From NCBI GenBank assembly GCA_016930835.1, contig JAFGGA010000038.1:1-43993 (forward strand): a stretch of DNA of 43,993 bases, given 5' to 3'. The position numbers and the translations under genes were made by a program. This document shows, in pieces, positions 33,505 to 41,424 of this stretch (the stretch's first letter is position 1; each line of letters starts with the position of its first letter). This DNA is from Deltaproteobacteria bacterium. Its GTDB lineage: Bacteria; Desulfobacterota; DSM-4660; Desulfatiglandales; HGW-15. The notes below the pieces were generated by a model, which had not been told where the DNA came from, ran no database searches, and was given only the letters and a program-made list of their open reading frames with translations.

Positions 33505-34533
33505 ATGGATAAAAGAACACGATGCGCAGTTTTATTTTTTGGCCTTTTTTTAGCGATCTTTTTAGTGTTTACCGTCACAACCACATCCGCAAAAACCATT
33601 GAACTCAGTTACGCCAATTTTTTCCCACCCACCCATGCAATGTCCATATTACCCGAGACCTGGTGCAGAGAAGTTGAGAAACGCACCAACGGTGCCGTCA
33701 AGATCACGTATTATCCGGGAGGTACGCTGTCTGCCGCGGCCAAGATCATTACTGATGTCATGGACGGTATTGCGGATATCGGAACATCCGTGATCGGTTA
33801 TACACCCGGCATCTTTCCGGCTATGCAGGCCATTGATCTCCCCATGGGTTATCCGGATGCCTATGTCGCCACCAAGGTGATCAATGATTTTTATAACAAA
33901 TATAAATTTCAATCATTTTCAAAGGTAAAGGTCTTTTATCTCTTTGCTCATGGTCCGGGTATTCTACATAGCAAAAAACCCGTGCGTGTCTTAGAGGATC
34001 TTCGAGGTATGAAGATCCGGGCCTACGGCTTCAGCGTGGCTATGGCAGAGGCCTTGGGCGGTGTCCCGGTTGCCATGGGCCAGGGCGGCGCATATGAGGC
34101 GCTCCAAAAAGGCGTTGCGGAAGCCACCATCGCGCCCATGGAGGTCCTGAAAGGCTGGAAACAGGCTGAGGTTATCACTTCAACCACCGAATGTTATGAC
34201 ATCGGCTATACGGCCGGGTTTTTTGTGGTTATGAACCTGGATAAGTGGAACTCCCTGCCCAAAGACGTTCAGAAGGTTATGGAAGACGTCAACAAAGAGT
34301 GGCTCGGTAAATACCCCGATGCATGGGCAAAGGCCGACGAAGAAGGTAGAGAATTTACCCTAAGCAAGGGTAATCAGATTATTCCGCTCTCCGCCGCGGA
34401 GAGTGCCCGTTGGGTAAAGGCCATGACCCCCGTCGTGGATAATTATGCCAAAGAAATCACCGCAAAAGGATTCAAAGGGAAAGAATATGTCGATTTTATT
34501 CGAGCCAAGGTGAAAGAATACAGCAAAAAGTAA
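33505..34533 (+). CDS. dctP: TRAP transporter periplasmic substrate-binding protein, DctP type (2)
   Basis: This second DctP is also 342 residues. A signal peptide covers about residues 1-28 (MDKRTRCAVLFFGLFLAIFL, cleavage near TTSAKT). Landmarks are YYPGGTLSAAAKIITDVMDG, LRGMKIRAYGFSV with the conserved Arg, and ALQKGVAEATIAPMEVLKGW. GAAAGGAGAATATCC is its ribosome-binding site. Its ligand-contact region differs clearly from the first DctP (AYGFSVAMAEALGGVPVAMG versus TASPPVTEALKIFGAVPVSM), so a different acid is likely. A terminator follows its stop, as for the first dctP. Confidence 0.94.
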   Translation: MDKRTRCAVLFFGLFLAIFLVFTVTTTSAKTIELSYANFFPPTHAMSILPETWCREVEKRTNGAVKITYYPGGTLSAAAKIITDVMDGIADIGTSVIGYTPGIFPAMQAIDLPMGYPDAYVATKVINDFYNKYKFQSFSKVKVFYLFAHGPGILHSKKPVRVLEDLRGMKIRAYGFSVAMAEALGGVPVAMGQGGAYEALQKGVAEATIAPMEVLKGWKQAEVITSTTECYDIGYTAGFFVVMNLDKWNSLPKDVQKVMEDVNKEWLGKYPDAWAKADEEGREFTLSKGNQIIPLSAAESARWVKAMTPVVDNYAKEITAKGFKGKEYVDFIRAKVKEYSKK

Positions 34534-34546
34534 GAGATAAATCTTG

Positions 34547-34576
34547 ATGCCCGCCTGCTCGGCGGGCATTTGTTTA
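34547..34576 (+). terminator. Intrinsic terminator after second dctP
   Basis: ATGCCCGCC and GGCGGGCAT form a nine-pair stem around TGCTC, followed by TTGTTT. It lies 13 bases after the dctP stop and before the flavin-reductase and membrane-subunit genes. Confidence 0.8.
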
Positions 34577-34608
34577 CGTTCAACCAAAAAGAAGGAACGA
34601 TATATACG

Positions 34609-35280
34609 GTGTTTTACGAGACCAGAAAGAATGATCATGGATTGGCATACGACCCTTTTAAATCGTGCGTCGTACCTCGCCCCATCGGATGGATATCCAC
34701 CATCAGCGTGAACGGGGTCTCCAATCTGGCACCTTACAGCCAATTCCAGAACCTGACCTATGATCCTCCCTATGTGATGTTTTCCGCCAATCAAAAGACC
34801 GACAGCACCCGAAAGGATACCGTGAATAACGCGGAGCAGGTGGGGGAATTCGTCTATAACATGGCCACATATGAGTTGCGAAATGCCGTCAATATATCGG
34901 CCCAACAAGTTGCCGCCGACGTGGATGAATTTGAATTGGCCGGGGTCACCAAAGAACCTTCAAGATTGGTTAAACCGTTTCGCGTGGCGGAATCCCCCAT
35001 CCAGTTTGAATGTCGCTATCACCAGACTTTGCGGCTCCCGGGGAAAGGGAAAATGGGAACGGTGGACATCATTATCGGGGAGGTCTTGGGCATCCATATA
35101 AAAGATGCTTATATCCTGCCGAACGGCAAGTTGGATATCGTAAAAATCCGGCCATTGGGCCGGCTGGGGTATTATGACTATACGTGTGTGGACTCTGTTT
35201 TTGAGATGACCATTCCGGGGGAGAATGAAGAGGTTCGTATCGGGATGGAAGGGGCCGCCGATAAGAAAGGAAAGACCTAA
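34609..35280 (+). CDS. Flavin reductase-like FMN-binding protein
   Basis: From GTG 34609 the product has 223 residues. It opens MFYETRKNDHGLAYDPFKSC and continues VVPRPIGWISTISVNGVSNLAPYS, the hallmark of the split-barrel flavin reductase-like family. GAAGGA lies 12 bases upstream of the GTG; the frame is open back to 34570 but that part lies in the terminator. The family includes FMN-dependent reductases and flavin-binding proteins of unknown role. Its place between the dctP and dctQ genes of the second TRAP set, and before the AcnX genes, suggests that it acts on the imported compound. The exact reaction is unknown. Confidence 0.88.
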   Translation: MFYETRKNDHGLAYDPFKSCVVPRPIGWISTISVNGVSNLAPYSQFQNLTYDPPYVMFSANQKTDSTRKDTVNNAEQVGEFVYNMATYELRNAVNISAQQVAADVDEFELAGVTKEPSRLVKPFRVAESPIQFECRYHQTLRLPGKGKMGTVDIIIGEVLGIHIKDAYILPNGKLDIVKIRPLGRLGYYDYTCVDSVFEMTIPGENEEVRIGMEGAADKKGKT

Positions 35281-35311
35281 AAAAACCGGCAGAATCAGGA
35301 TAATACATCTC

Positions 35312-35839
35312 ATGAATACCTTTGAAAGAACATCGCGACGATTGGTCGAGGTCATGTATTATATCGCAGGGGCGGCCATCACGGTCATGATGCTGCTGAC
35401 GTGTGCGGATGTCATCTTACGTTTTTGCACCACCCTATATGTCAAGTTCGAGTGGGACGTTATTGCCTCTCTCAGGCCTATACCCGGAACCTACGAGATG
35501 GTCTGCCTTCTGGGTGTGGTGGCTGCGGCCTTTGCTATGGCGCATACCTCTTTACAAGCGGGGCATGTGGCTGTGAACTTCGTGGTCCGCCTCCTTTCGG
35601 AAAAGACCCAGGCCATTTTTGAGATTGTGACGGGCTCCATTGGATTTATCTTTTTTGCCATCGTCTGCTGGCAATCCGTTGAATATGCCTTAAGGGCAAA
35701 GGCGTGGGGAGAGGTATCCATGACACTGCAATTGCCCTATTACCCCTTTATTTTGGGTATTGCCTTGTCCGCTTTTACGGTTTGTCTGGTCCTTTTTTTC
35801 GCGGTTGCCAACGAATGTGCAAAGGTGCTTAAAAAATGA
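35312..35839 (+). CDS. dctQ: TRAP transporter small membrane subunit, DctQ type (2)
   Basis: The 175-residue protein has four membrane helices, with MLLTCADVILRF, GTYEMVCLLGVVAAAFAMAH and QAGHVAVNFVVRLL matching DctQ. A charged loop (CTTLYVKFEWDVIASLRPIP) lengthens the first periplasmic or cytoplasmic loop compared with the first DctQ. ATG 35312 is chosen because the frame upstream overlaps the flavin-reductase gene and lacks family similarity. It overlaps dctM by four bases and works with it in the inner membrane. Confidence 0.9.
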   Translation: MNTFERTSRRLVEVMYYIAGAAITVMMLLTCADVILRFCTTLYVKFEWDVIASLRPIPGTYEMVCLLGVVAAAFAMAHTSLQAGHVAVNFVVRLLSEKTQAIFEIVTGSIGFIFFAIVCWQSVEYALRAKAWGEVSMTLQLPYYPFILGIALSAFTVCLVLFFAVANECAKVLKK

Positions 35840-37137
35840 GCTTAACCACTATTGGTATTTTAGGGATCGTTCTTCTCCTGGTATTGCTTTTTTCCAATAT
35901 GCCCGTCGGTTTCGTGATGGGTGTGGTCGGCTTCCTAGGCTTCAGCTATATCAAGGGTTTTGGACCCGGCCTGACCATTGTCGCCAAGGATATTTTTGAG
36001 GTTTTTTCTTCTTACAGCCTAACGGTTGTCCCGCTTTTCGTGTTCATGGGGCAGTTGTCTTTTTATTCCGGGATCAGTAAGCGATTATATGAATCGGCTC
36101 ATATTCTTTTAGGGAGCCTGAAAGGCGGTTTGGCCATTGCCACGGTAGGGGCATGCGCCGGGTTTTCCGCCATCTCCGGTTCCACCAACGCCACGGCCGC
36201 GACCATGGCGACCGTCACCTTGCCGGAGATGAAGCGATATGGATATGACATGGGTTTGGCCACAGGGACCGTGGCCGCAGCGGGCAGCCTGGGAATCCTG
36301 ATTCCTCCAAGTACGATTTTTATTATCTATGGAATTCTTACGGAGCAATCCATTGGTAAATTATTCGCCGCGGGCATATTTCCTGGTATTCTACTCTCTC
36401 TCCTCTTTATCCTGGTCATTTATATTCGTGTCCGTTTCAATCCGACCTTGGCACCTCCCGGGTCAAAGACCAGTCTTAAAAAGAAATTTAAATCATTCGT
36501 CGGTGTCATTGAAACCCTCATCCTTTTCGGGATGATCATGGGTGGCATCTTTTTTGGGATCTTCACCCCCACCGAAGCGGCCGCCCTTGGGGCCTTTTTT
36601 ACGCTTCTCCTGGCCCTTATTCGAAGACAACTGAGCTGGAAGGATTTTGTTGAATCCCTTGCCGATACGACGCGTATCAGTTGTATGATTATGGTGATTG
36701 TGGCCGGCGCCACCATCTTCGGCCATTTTATGGCTGTTACGCGTGTCCCATTTGAGATCAGCGCATGGGTAGCGGGCCTTCCATTGCCTAGTTGGGCCAT
36801 TATGATCGTGATTATCCTGATCTACCTTTTTGGTGGGTGTTTTATGGACGCCTTGGCCCTGATCATGCTTACCATCCCTATCTTTTTCCCGGTCTCCCAG
36901 GCCCTGGGATTTGATCCCATCTGGTTCGGTGTGGTGATTGTTTTGATCACCGAGATGGGCGTGGTCACGCCGCCCGTGGGCATTAATGTGTATGTGGTGT
37001 CGGGTGTAGCGAAAGAAGTGCCATTGGATGTGATCTTCAAGGGAGTCCTGCCCATGGTGCTGGCGCTTCTTTTCTGCAATCTCGTGATCCTGCTTTTTCC
37101 GCAGATTGCGCTGTATCTACCCAGCTTGATGCGTTAA
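35836..37137 (+). CDS. dctM: TRAP transporter large permease, DctM type (2)
   Basis: The 433-residue multi-helix protein has GACAGFSAISGSTNATAATM, AAAGSLGILIPPSTIFIIYG and ILTEQSIGKLFAAGIFPGIL, plus GVVTPPVGINVYVVSGVAKE near the C-terminus, as in DctM. It is clearly related to the first DctM in the window but not a recent duplicate, since the gene order around it (binding protein, flavin reductase, Q, M) differs. It provides the Na-coupled transport path for the second binding protein. The AcnX genes begin 330 bases downstream. Confidence 0.94.
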   Translation: MSLTTIGILGIVLLLVLLFSNMPVGFVMGVVGFLGFSYIKGFGPGLTIVAKDIFEVFSSYSLTVVPLFVFMGQLSFYSGISKRLYESAHILLGSLKGGLAIATVGACAGFSAISGSTNATAATMATVTLPEMKRYGYDMGLATGTVAAAGSLGILIPPSTIFIIYGILTEQSIGKLFAAGIFPGILLSLLFILVIYIRVRFNPTLAPPGSKTSLKKKFKSFVGVIETLILFGMIMGGIFFGIFTPTEAAALGAFFTLLLALIRRQLSWKDFVESLADTTRISCMIMVIVAGATIFGHFMAVTRVPFEISAWVAGLPLPSWAIMIVIILIYLFGGCFMDALALIMLTIPIFFPVSQALGFDPIWFGVVIVLITEMGVVTPPVGINVYVVSGVAKEVPLDVIFKGVLPMVLALLFCNLVILLFPQIALYLPSLMR

Positions 37138-37467
37138 CCCCTGATTACCAGTATAAGACATCGACTGTCCCCTCCCGGGGTATCATTGCCCTCTCCCCGC
37201 CACGAATATAGGCGGGCAAGCGTCGCTCCTCCTTGCGGTGTGTTATTTATACGCCACACTCGTCACTCTTCGGCGCCTTACATCGAATACCTTATGGGTG
37301 ATCAGGGGTATATTCAAATTAGGGGATGAATTTTGTAGAATTGCTCATTGCGTCCCCGCCCATTTTTTGGTAAATTATTTCTTGCATACCTTAGAATCGA
37401 TTTGTATCTTGACGTAAAAGCTTATCTGTTTTTTCCATCCTGCTGATTATGCATCATTGGAGGTCGA
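37138..37467. other. Intergenic stretch between second TRAP set and AcnX genes
   Basis: No gene was seen. A short GC hairpin CCCCTCCCGGGG lies at about 37170-37181 and a GTGTG/CACAC inverted repeat around 37240-37258. No clear promoter or copy of the candidate operator was found. AcnX translation begins after GGAGGTCGA at 37459-37467. Confidence 0.45.
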
Positions 37468-38726
37468 ATGGAGTTAACCCGAGAACAACAAAGGATGTTG
37501 GAGGGTCGAGATGGTCAAGGTGCCCAAAAAGCCATGGAGATCCTTTTGGCCTATGGGGAATGTTATCATGCAAAGCGGATGATTCCCATCACAAGCGTGC
37601 ACATAGCCGGCAATTTCCCCGTGCTGATGGACGAGGGGATCGAGTGGCTGGAAGATCTGGCCCGGGATGGGACCAGGGTGTATCGGTCTATACCACAAAA
37701 AATCCGGAGATGTATGATTTTGATCAGGCCGATGACATGAATATCCCCATGTATCATCGAGTCAGACAAGGTAAGATTCACGATGTCCTGAAATCCCTGG
37801 GAATCGTATTAACCTATTCCTGCCATCATTATTTGGTGGGGAATGTGCCGCGTTTCGGGGATCATATCGCATGGGCCTCTTCGGGGAGCCAGGTCTTTGC
37901 CAATTCCGTGATCGGCGCCAGGTCCAATCGGGACGGCGATCATGTTGCCTTGGCGGCGGCCATAGTCGGGGCTATCCCCGAATGGGGGTTGCACCTGGAA
38001 GAGAATCGAAAAGGTGAATTGCTGGTTGATGTAAATGCATTACATCATGATGCATACGATCCCGCCGATTACAAGGCCCTCGGCTGGCATTTGGGGAAAA
38101 GGATCGGAGCGGGCATCCCGGTATTTATCAATCTGCCTCCGCACATGCATATCGAGGCCATTAAGGGCTTGTTGTATACCCTTACGGTCACAGGCGCCAT
38201 GGGTTTGGCGCATCTGGTGGGTATCACACCGGAGGCCCCGACCATTGAGGCTGCATTTCTTGGTCGGATACCGCAATCACCGGCCATTACAGTGTCTCAA
38301 AAGGATATTGATAACGCCTATGGAGAGATCTCAAGCGCCAAGGAAGAAAAAGTGGACTTGGTTATATTCGGTTGCCCGCAATGCAGCATGCAGGAGATCC
38401 AGGATGTCGTGCGTATCCTGAATGGCCGAAAAGTTCATCCCGGAACCCAATTTTGGATCTGCACGTCTTCGTGGGTCAAATTATTATGCGAACGCATGGG
38501 ACTGCTGGATATGCTTAGATCCTTAGGGGTTCGAATCGTGGCCGATGTGGGCGCGGCGGACGGCCCGCACCTTTATTTGAGAGAGCAAGGCGTGCGGGTG
38601 ATTGCCATAAACTCCGCAAGAGGGAGTTATTATGCCCATAATCTCTTTGGAATGGAGACATGGTTTGGTTCCACCCGGGAATGCGTGGAGACGGCCCTAT
38701 CAGGAAAATGGGAGGGAAAGAAATAA
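37468..38726 (+). pseudogene. AcnX-type dehydratase large subunit gene, frameshifted
   Basis: The reading frame from ATG 37468 encodes a normal AcnX N-terminus (MELTREQQRMLEG, MIPITSVHIAGNFPVLMDEG, EWLEDLARDGTRV) up to about 37680. The rest of the family sequence (VSVYTTKNPEMYDFDQAD onward to the stop at 38726) is in another frame, entered by losing one base in or beside the GGG at 37676-37678. Restored, the product is about 419 residues, a normal length. Likely Fe-S ligands are the Cys residues in YSCHHYLVGN, FGCPQCSMQE and ICTSSWVKL. Characterised AcnX enzymes dehydrate cis-3-hydroxy-L-proline or mevalonate 5-phosphate. The break may be a real mutation or a sequencing error, as both halves look well conserved. 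Confidence 0.85.
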
Positions 38727-39130
38727 TGGAAATCAAGGCAAAACCCGTGACATCGGGTACAGCGGAAGGCGAGGCCATCGTTTCTCGAATGGCCATATCA
38801 TTTACCGGAGGCATGGACCCGGATACAGGGATCATTCGAGAGCCCGGGCATGATCTGGAAGGAAAAAGCGTGGCCGATAAAATTTTGGTCTTCCCTACGG
38901 GCAAAGGCTCAACCACAGGTTCATGGCAGTTTTACGCGGCCTTTAAAAGGGGCCATGCCCCCAGGGGGATTATCAATGTCAAGGCCGAGGGGGTGGTGGC
39001 TGTGAGTGCCATCATAACCGGTATACCCATGGTCCATGAGCCGGAGAAAAACCCTATTGAACTGATACAAAGCGGCGATTTTGTAAAAATCGATGCGGAT
39101 AAAGGTTTAATCTATATCAATGATCAATAA
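38726..39130 (+). CDS. AcnX-type dehydratase small (swivel) subunit
   Basis: The 134-residue protein is the swivelling domain that accompanies AcnX: GTAEGEAIVSRMAISFTGGM, DPDTGIIREPGHDLEGKSV, LVFPTGKGSTTGSW with the conserved catalytic Ser region, and GIINVKAEGVVAVSAIITGI. Its ATG overlaps the last base of the large-subunit stop (TAATG), and GGGAGGGAAAG provides a ribosome-binding site, so the pair is translationally coupled. Two-subunit AcnX occurs in archaeal mevalonate 5-phosphate dehydratase and in several bacterial hydroxyproline dehydratases. With the TRAP genes upstream, a catabolic dehydratase is more likely, by inference. Confidence 0.9.
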   Translation: MEIKAKPVTSGTAEGEAIVSRMAISFTGGMDPDTGIIREPGHDLEGKSVADKILVFPTGKGSTTGSWQFYAAFKRGHAPRGIINVKAEGVVAVSAIITGIPMVHEPEKNPIELIQSGDFVKIDADKGLIYINDQ

Positions 39131-39200
39131 ATAATGGCCATCATAGATGTTCATCGTTCGGGGTTCAGTGTTCATCGTTGATTTTGATAAGAGGGCATAT

Positions 39201-39477
39201 GTGAAGTAGAATTGAACGATTCGAAGATATTGAGGCATGGCAGAAAGCAAGAGAGTTAACTCGCGAAATATACGCAGTTACTGTGAATGGCCCTTTTTCA
39301 AAGGATTTTGGCCTTAGAGGACAGATAAGACGGGCTGCGGTGTCAGCGATGTCGAATATAGCCGAGGGATTTGGTCGATGTGGAAACAAGGGGTTTTCCC
39401 AATTCCTGTCGCGTGCAAGGGGCTCGATTGCTGAAGTGCAAACCCAGTTGTATGTTGCATTAGATGCTGGATATTGA
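39201..39477 (+). pseudogene. Four-helix-bundle (23S rRNA IVP-type) protein, broken
   Basis: The open frame from about 39205 encodes [60 protein letters not shown] and [17 protein letters not shown], a clear match to the four-helix-bundle family. A plausible start, GTG 39201 after GAGGG, is cut off by TAG after two codons, and the family frame resumes after what looks like a four-base insertion. The C-terminus stops after about 90 residues, where the family normally runs to about 115-125. Both defects suggest a decayed gene. This family is often found as mobile-like singletons and inside 23S rRNA intervening sequences; no rRNA is here. Confidence 0.72.
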
Positions 39478-39612
39478 AATGAAAACGAATTTAAATAATA
39501 AGTATTTGACATATCTCATTATGAATCAATACCATAATTTTGATCGAAACATTTATACAAAAAATACTATTTTTCAACCATGAACCATGAACCCATCGCA
39601 ATGGAGGCAACC

Positions 39613-40050
39613 ATGAAGATACCCCAGTATATTACGATCGAAGAAGTGAGGAAGGTGTGTAAAGAACTTAAGATCGGTGATTGGACCCGAAAGAAAGAAC
39701 CCAAGGTATCACTTAAAGAGGCCAAGATCATTTTAAAAAACATTAATCCCAAAGATATGGCTATTGATCCCAAGGAGTTTTGTGCCGGTCTGGAAGTGGA
39801 ATTGGAGCACGGCTTGCAGTTTAAGGATGCCAATGTCACCAATAATCACCCATTGCTGACCGGCTTGATTGTATTGGCTCACTTTAAGGAGTCATTGGAT
39901 TACTACAGACTCCTGGAAGTGGCTGAATTGGAGGGCGATCTTTTGAAGGCTATTGCACGAGGTCAATCTAAAAAGATCAAATCTTATTATCAACGGCTGG
40001 CAAAGGCGCGCATAGCCTTAAGACAGGCTGAATTGGCCAGACTTTCTTAA
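39613..40050 (+). CDS. DUF5661 family protein
   Basis: The 145-residue product includes FCAGLEVELEHGLQFKDANVTNNHPLLTGLIVLAHFKESLDYYRLL, the characteristic DUF5661 stretch (E-x-E-x-x-H-G-G with downstream L-x-x-x-Y-Y). ATG 39613 follows GGAGGCAACC and is preferred over ATGs at 39580 and 39601. The protein is soluble, highly charged and helical, with a Lys-rich N-terminal half. The family has no established function. It precedes an MFS gene by about 20 bases and may be co-transcribed with it. Confidence 0.75.
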   Translation: MKIPQYITIEEVRKVCKELKIGDWTRKKEPKVSLKEAKIILKNINPKDMAIDPKEFCAGLEVELEHGLQFKDANVTNNHPLLTGLIVLAHFKESLDYYRLLEVAELEGDLLKAIARGQSKKIKSYYQRLAKARIALRQAELARLS

Positions 40051-40070
40051 CTTCTAGGCAAGAGATTATC

Positions 40071-41405
40071 TTGGAACCTGATTTACCCCTAAACCCTGAA
40101 GACCCAAAAGAGCCGAATCAGGGGCGTAAAACCCATGGCTTCATCAGGCGTAAATGGATGCTCGCCCTTCAATCCTTTCGGTATCGGGATTTTCGATGGT
40201 TATGGCTGGGGAGTTTTGCGTCATTCACGGCAGTCAGCATGCAGCAGATCACACGCGGCTGGCTTGTTTTAAAGCTTACAAACGATTCGCCATTTGCGCT
40301 TTCGCTCGTTATGATGTCTTTTGCATTTCCCCTAACCTTCGCGTCTTTAATAGGGGGTGCACTGGCCGATCGTCTTTCAAAAAGATGGATGATTATCCTG
40401 ACTCAGAGCGGAAACACCGTTATGACGCTTATCCTGGCCACCCTGGATATCACCGGACTGATTCGCTTTTGGCACTTGATCGTTATCGGTGCGATCAACG
40501 GTACCCTGGCTGCTTTTAATATGCCCAGCCGCCAGTCTATCATAGCGGATATTGTTCCGGAAAAGGATCTGATGAATGCCGTTTCCTTAAACAGTTCGGC
40601 TATGAATCTGACGCGGGTTATCGGGCCTGCACTGGCGGGCTTATTGATTATTTATCTGGATACGGCTGGCGTGTTCTATCTGATCGCAACGGTTTATTTC
40701 CTGTCCATCATCCTAACGGCCCTGATCCAGGAAGGTCGTGACGTGGATCATCAAACCAACAAGAGTGTGGGAGCCGATATTATGGAAGGATTTCGATACG
40801 CAAAAGGAAATCCTATTATTCTCGGACTTTTGATATTGAGTTTCGTACCTGCCCTATTCGGGTTTCCGTACATTGCGCTGCTGCCGGCCTGGGCCAGAGA
40901 AGCACTCAATGTTCAGTCAGACGGTTTGGGACTCCTTATGATGACCATGGGTATTGGCTCTTTGGCAGGTACCCTCATGCTTGCTTCTTTACGACAACTC
41001 AGAAGGAGAAGGGTTTTTCTCACCGTAAACGGGCTTGCTTGGGGCCTTGCCCTGATTCTTTTTTCCCGCACCCATTCCTACACGACCGCCATCCCCGGAT
41101 TGTTCTTCCTGGGTCTTGCAAATGCCGTGTTCATGGCCCTTAACATGACATTGATGCAATCCTATGCCTCTCCGGAAATGCGGGGACGCATCATCAGCAT
41201 GCACATGATGACATTCGGCATTATGCCCTTGAGCGCAGTTCCTTTCGGAGCGATCGCAGAACGGATCGGCACGGCGGATTCACTCCAGATAGGCGGCTCT
41301 ATGCTTTGTCTTTTTGTCATCATCTTTTTCTTTTCATTTCCAAAATTTCGAAGGATGGATCCATCGGTTGCGATAGCAAACCGGGAAATGCCTGGCTCGT
41401 TATGA
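40071..41405 (+). CDS. MFS transporter, MFS_3/EntS-like exporter group
   Basis: The 444-residue protein shows MFS_3 features: YRDFRWLWLGSFASFTAVSMQQITRGWLVL near the N-terminus, GALADRLSKRW as the loop 2-3 motif, and NMPSRQSIIADIVP followed by LMNAVSLNSSAMNLTRVIGPALAG, a conserved block in this exporter group. The start is uncertain: TTG 40071 gives the full soluble tail, and ATG 40155 would remove it. Related carriers export siderophores or macrolide-like drugs. A second MFS gene follows 19 bases after its stop. Confidence 0.85.
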   Translation: MEPDLPLNPEDPKEPNQGRKTHGFIRRKWMLALQSFRYRDFRWLWLGSFASFTAVSMQQITRGWLVLKLTNDSPFALSLVMMSFAFPLTFASLIGGALADRLSKRWMIILTQSGNTVMTLILATLDITGLIRFWHLIVIGAINGTLAAFNMPSRQSIIADIVPEKDLMNAVSLNSSAMNLTRVIGPALAGLLIIYLDTAGVFYLIATVYFLSIILTALIQEGRDVDHQTNKSVGADIMEGFRYAKGNPIILGLLILSFVPALFGFPYIALLPAWAREALNVQSDGLGLLMMTMGIGSLAGTLMLASLRQLRRRRVFLTVNGLAWGLALILFSRTHSYTTAIPGLFFLGLANAVFMALNMTLMQSYASPEMRGRIISMHMMTFGIMPLSAVPFGAIAERIGTADSLQIGGSMLCLFVIIFFFSFPKFRRMDPSVAIANREMPGSL

Positions 41406-41424
41406 TCATTTCTCAGGAGATGAT

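Noticed and set aside
37675-37700. Programmed -1 frameshift as the explanation for the split AcnX gene
   Set aside because: The frame must change before VYTT; no slippery heptamer exists there, and the A-run at 37696-37701 lies too late and is not phased correctly.
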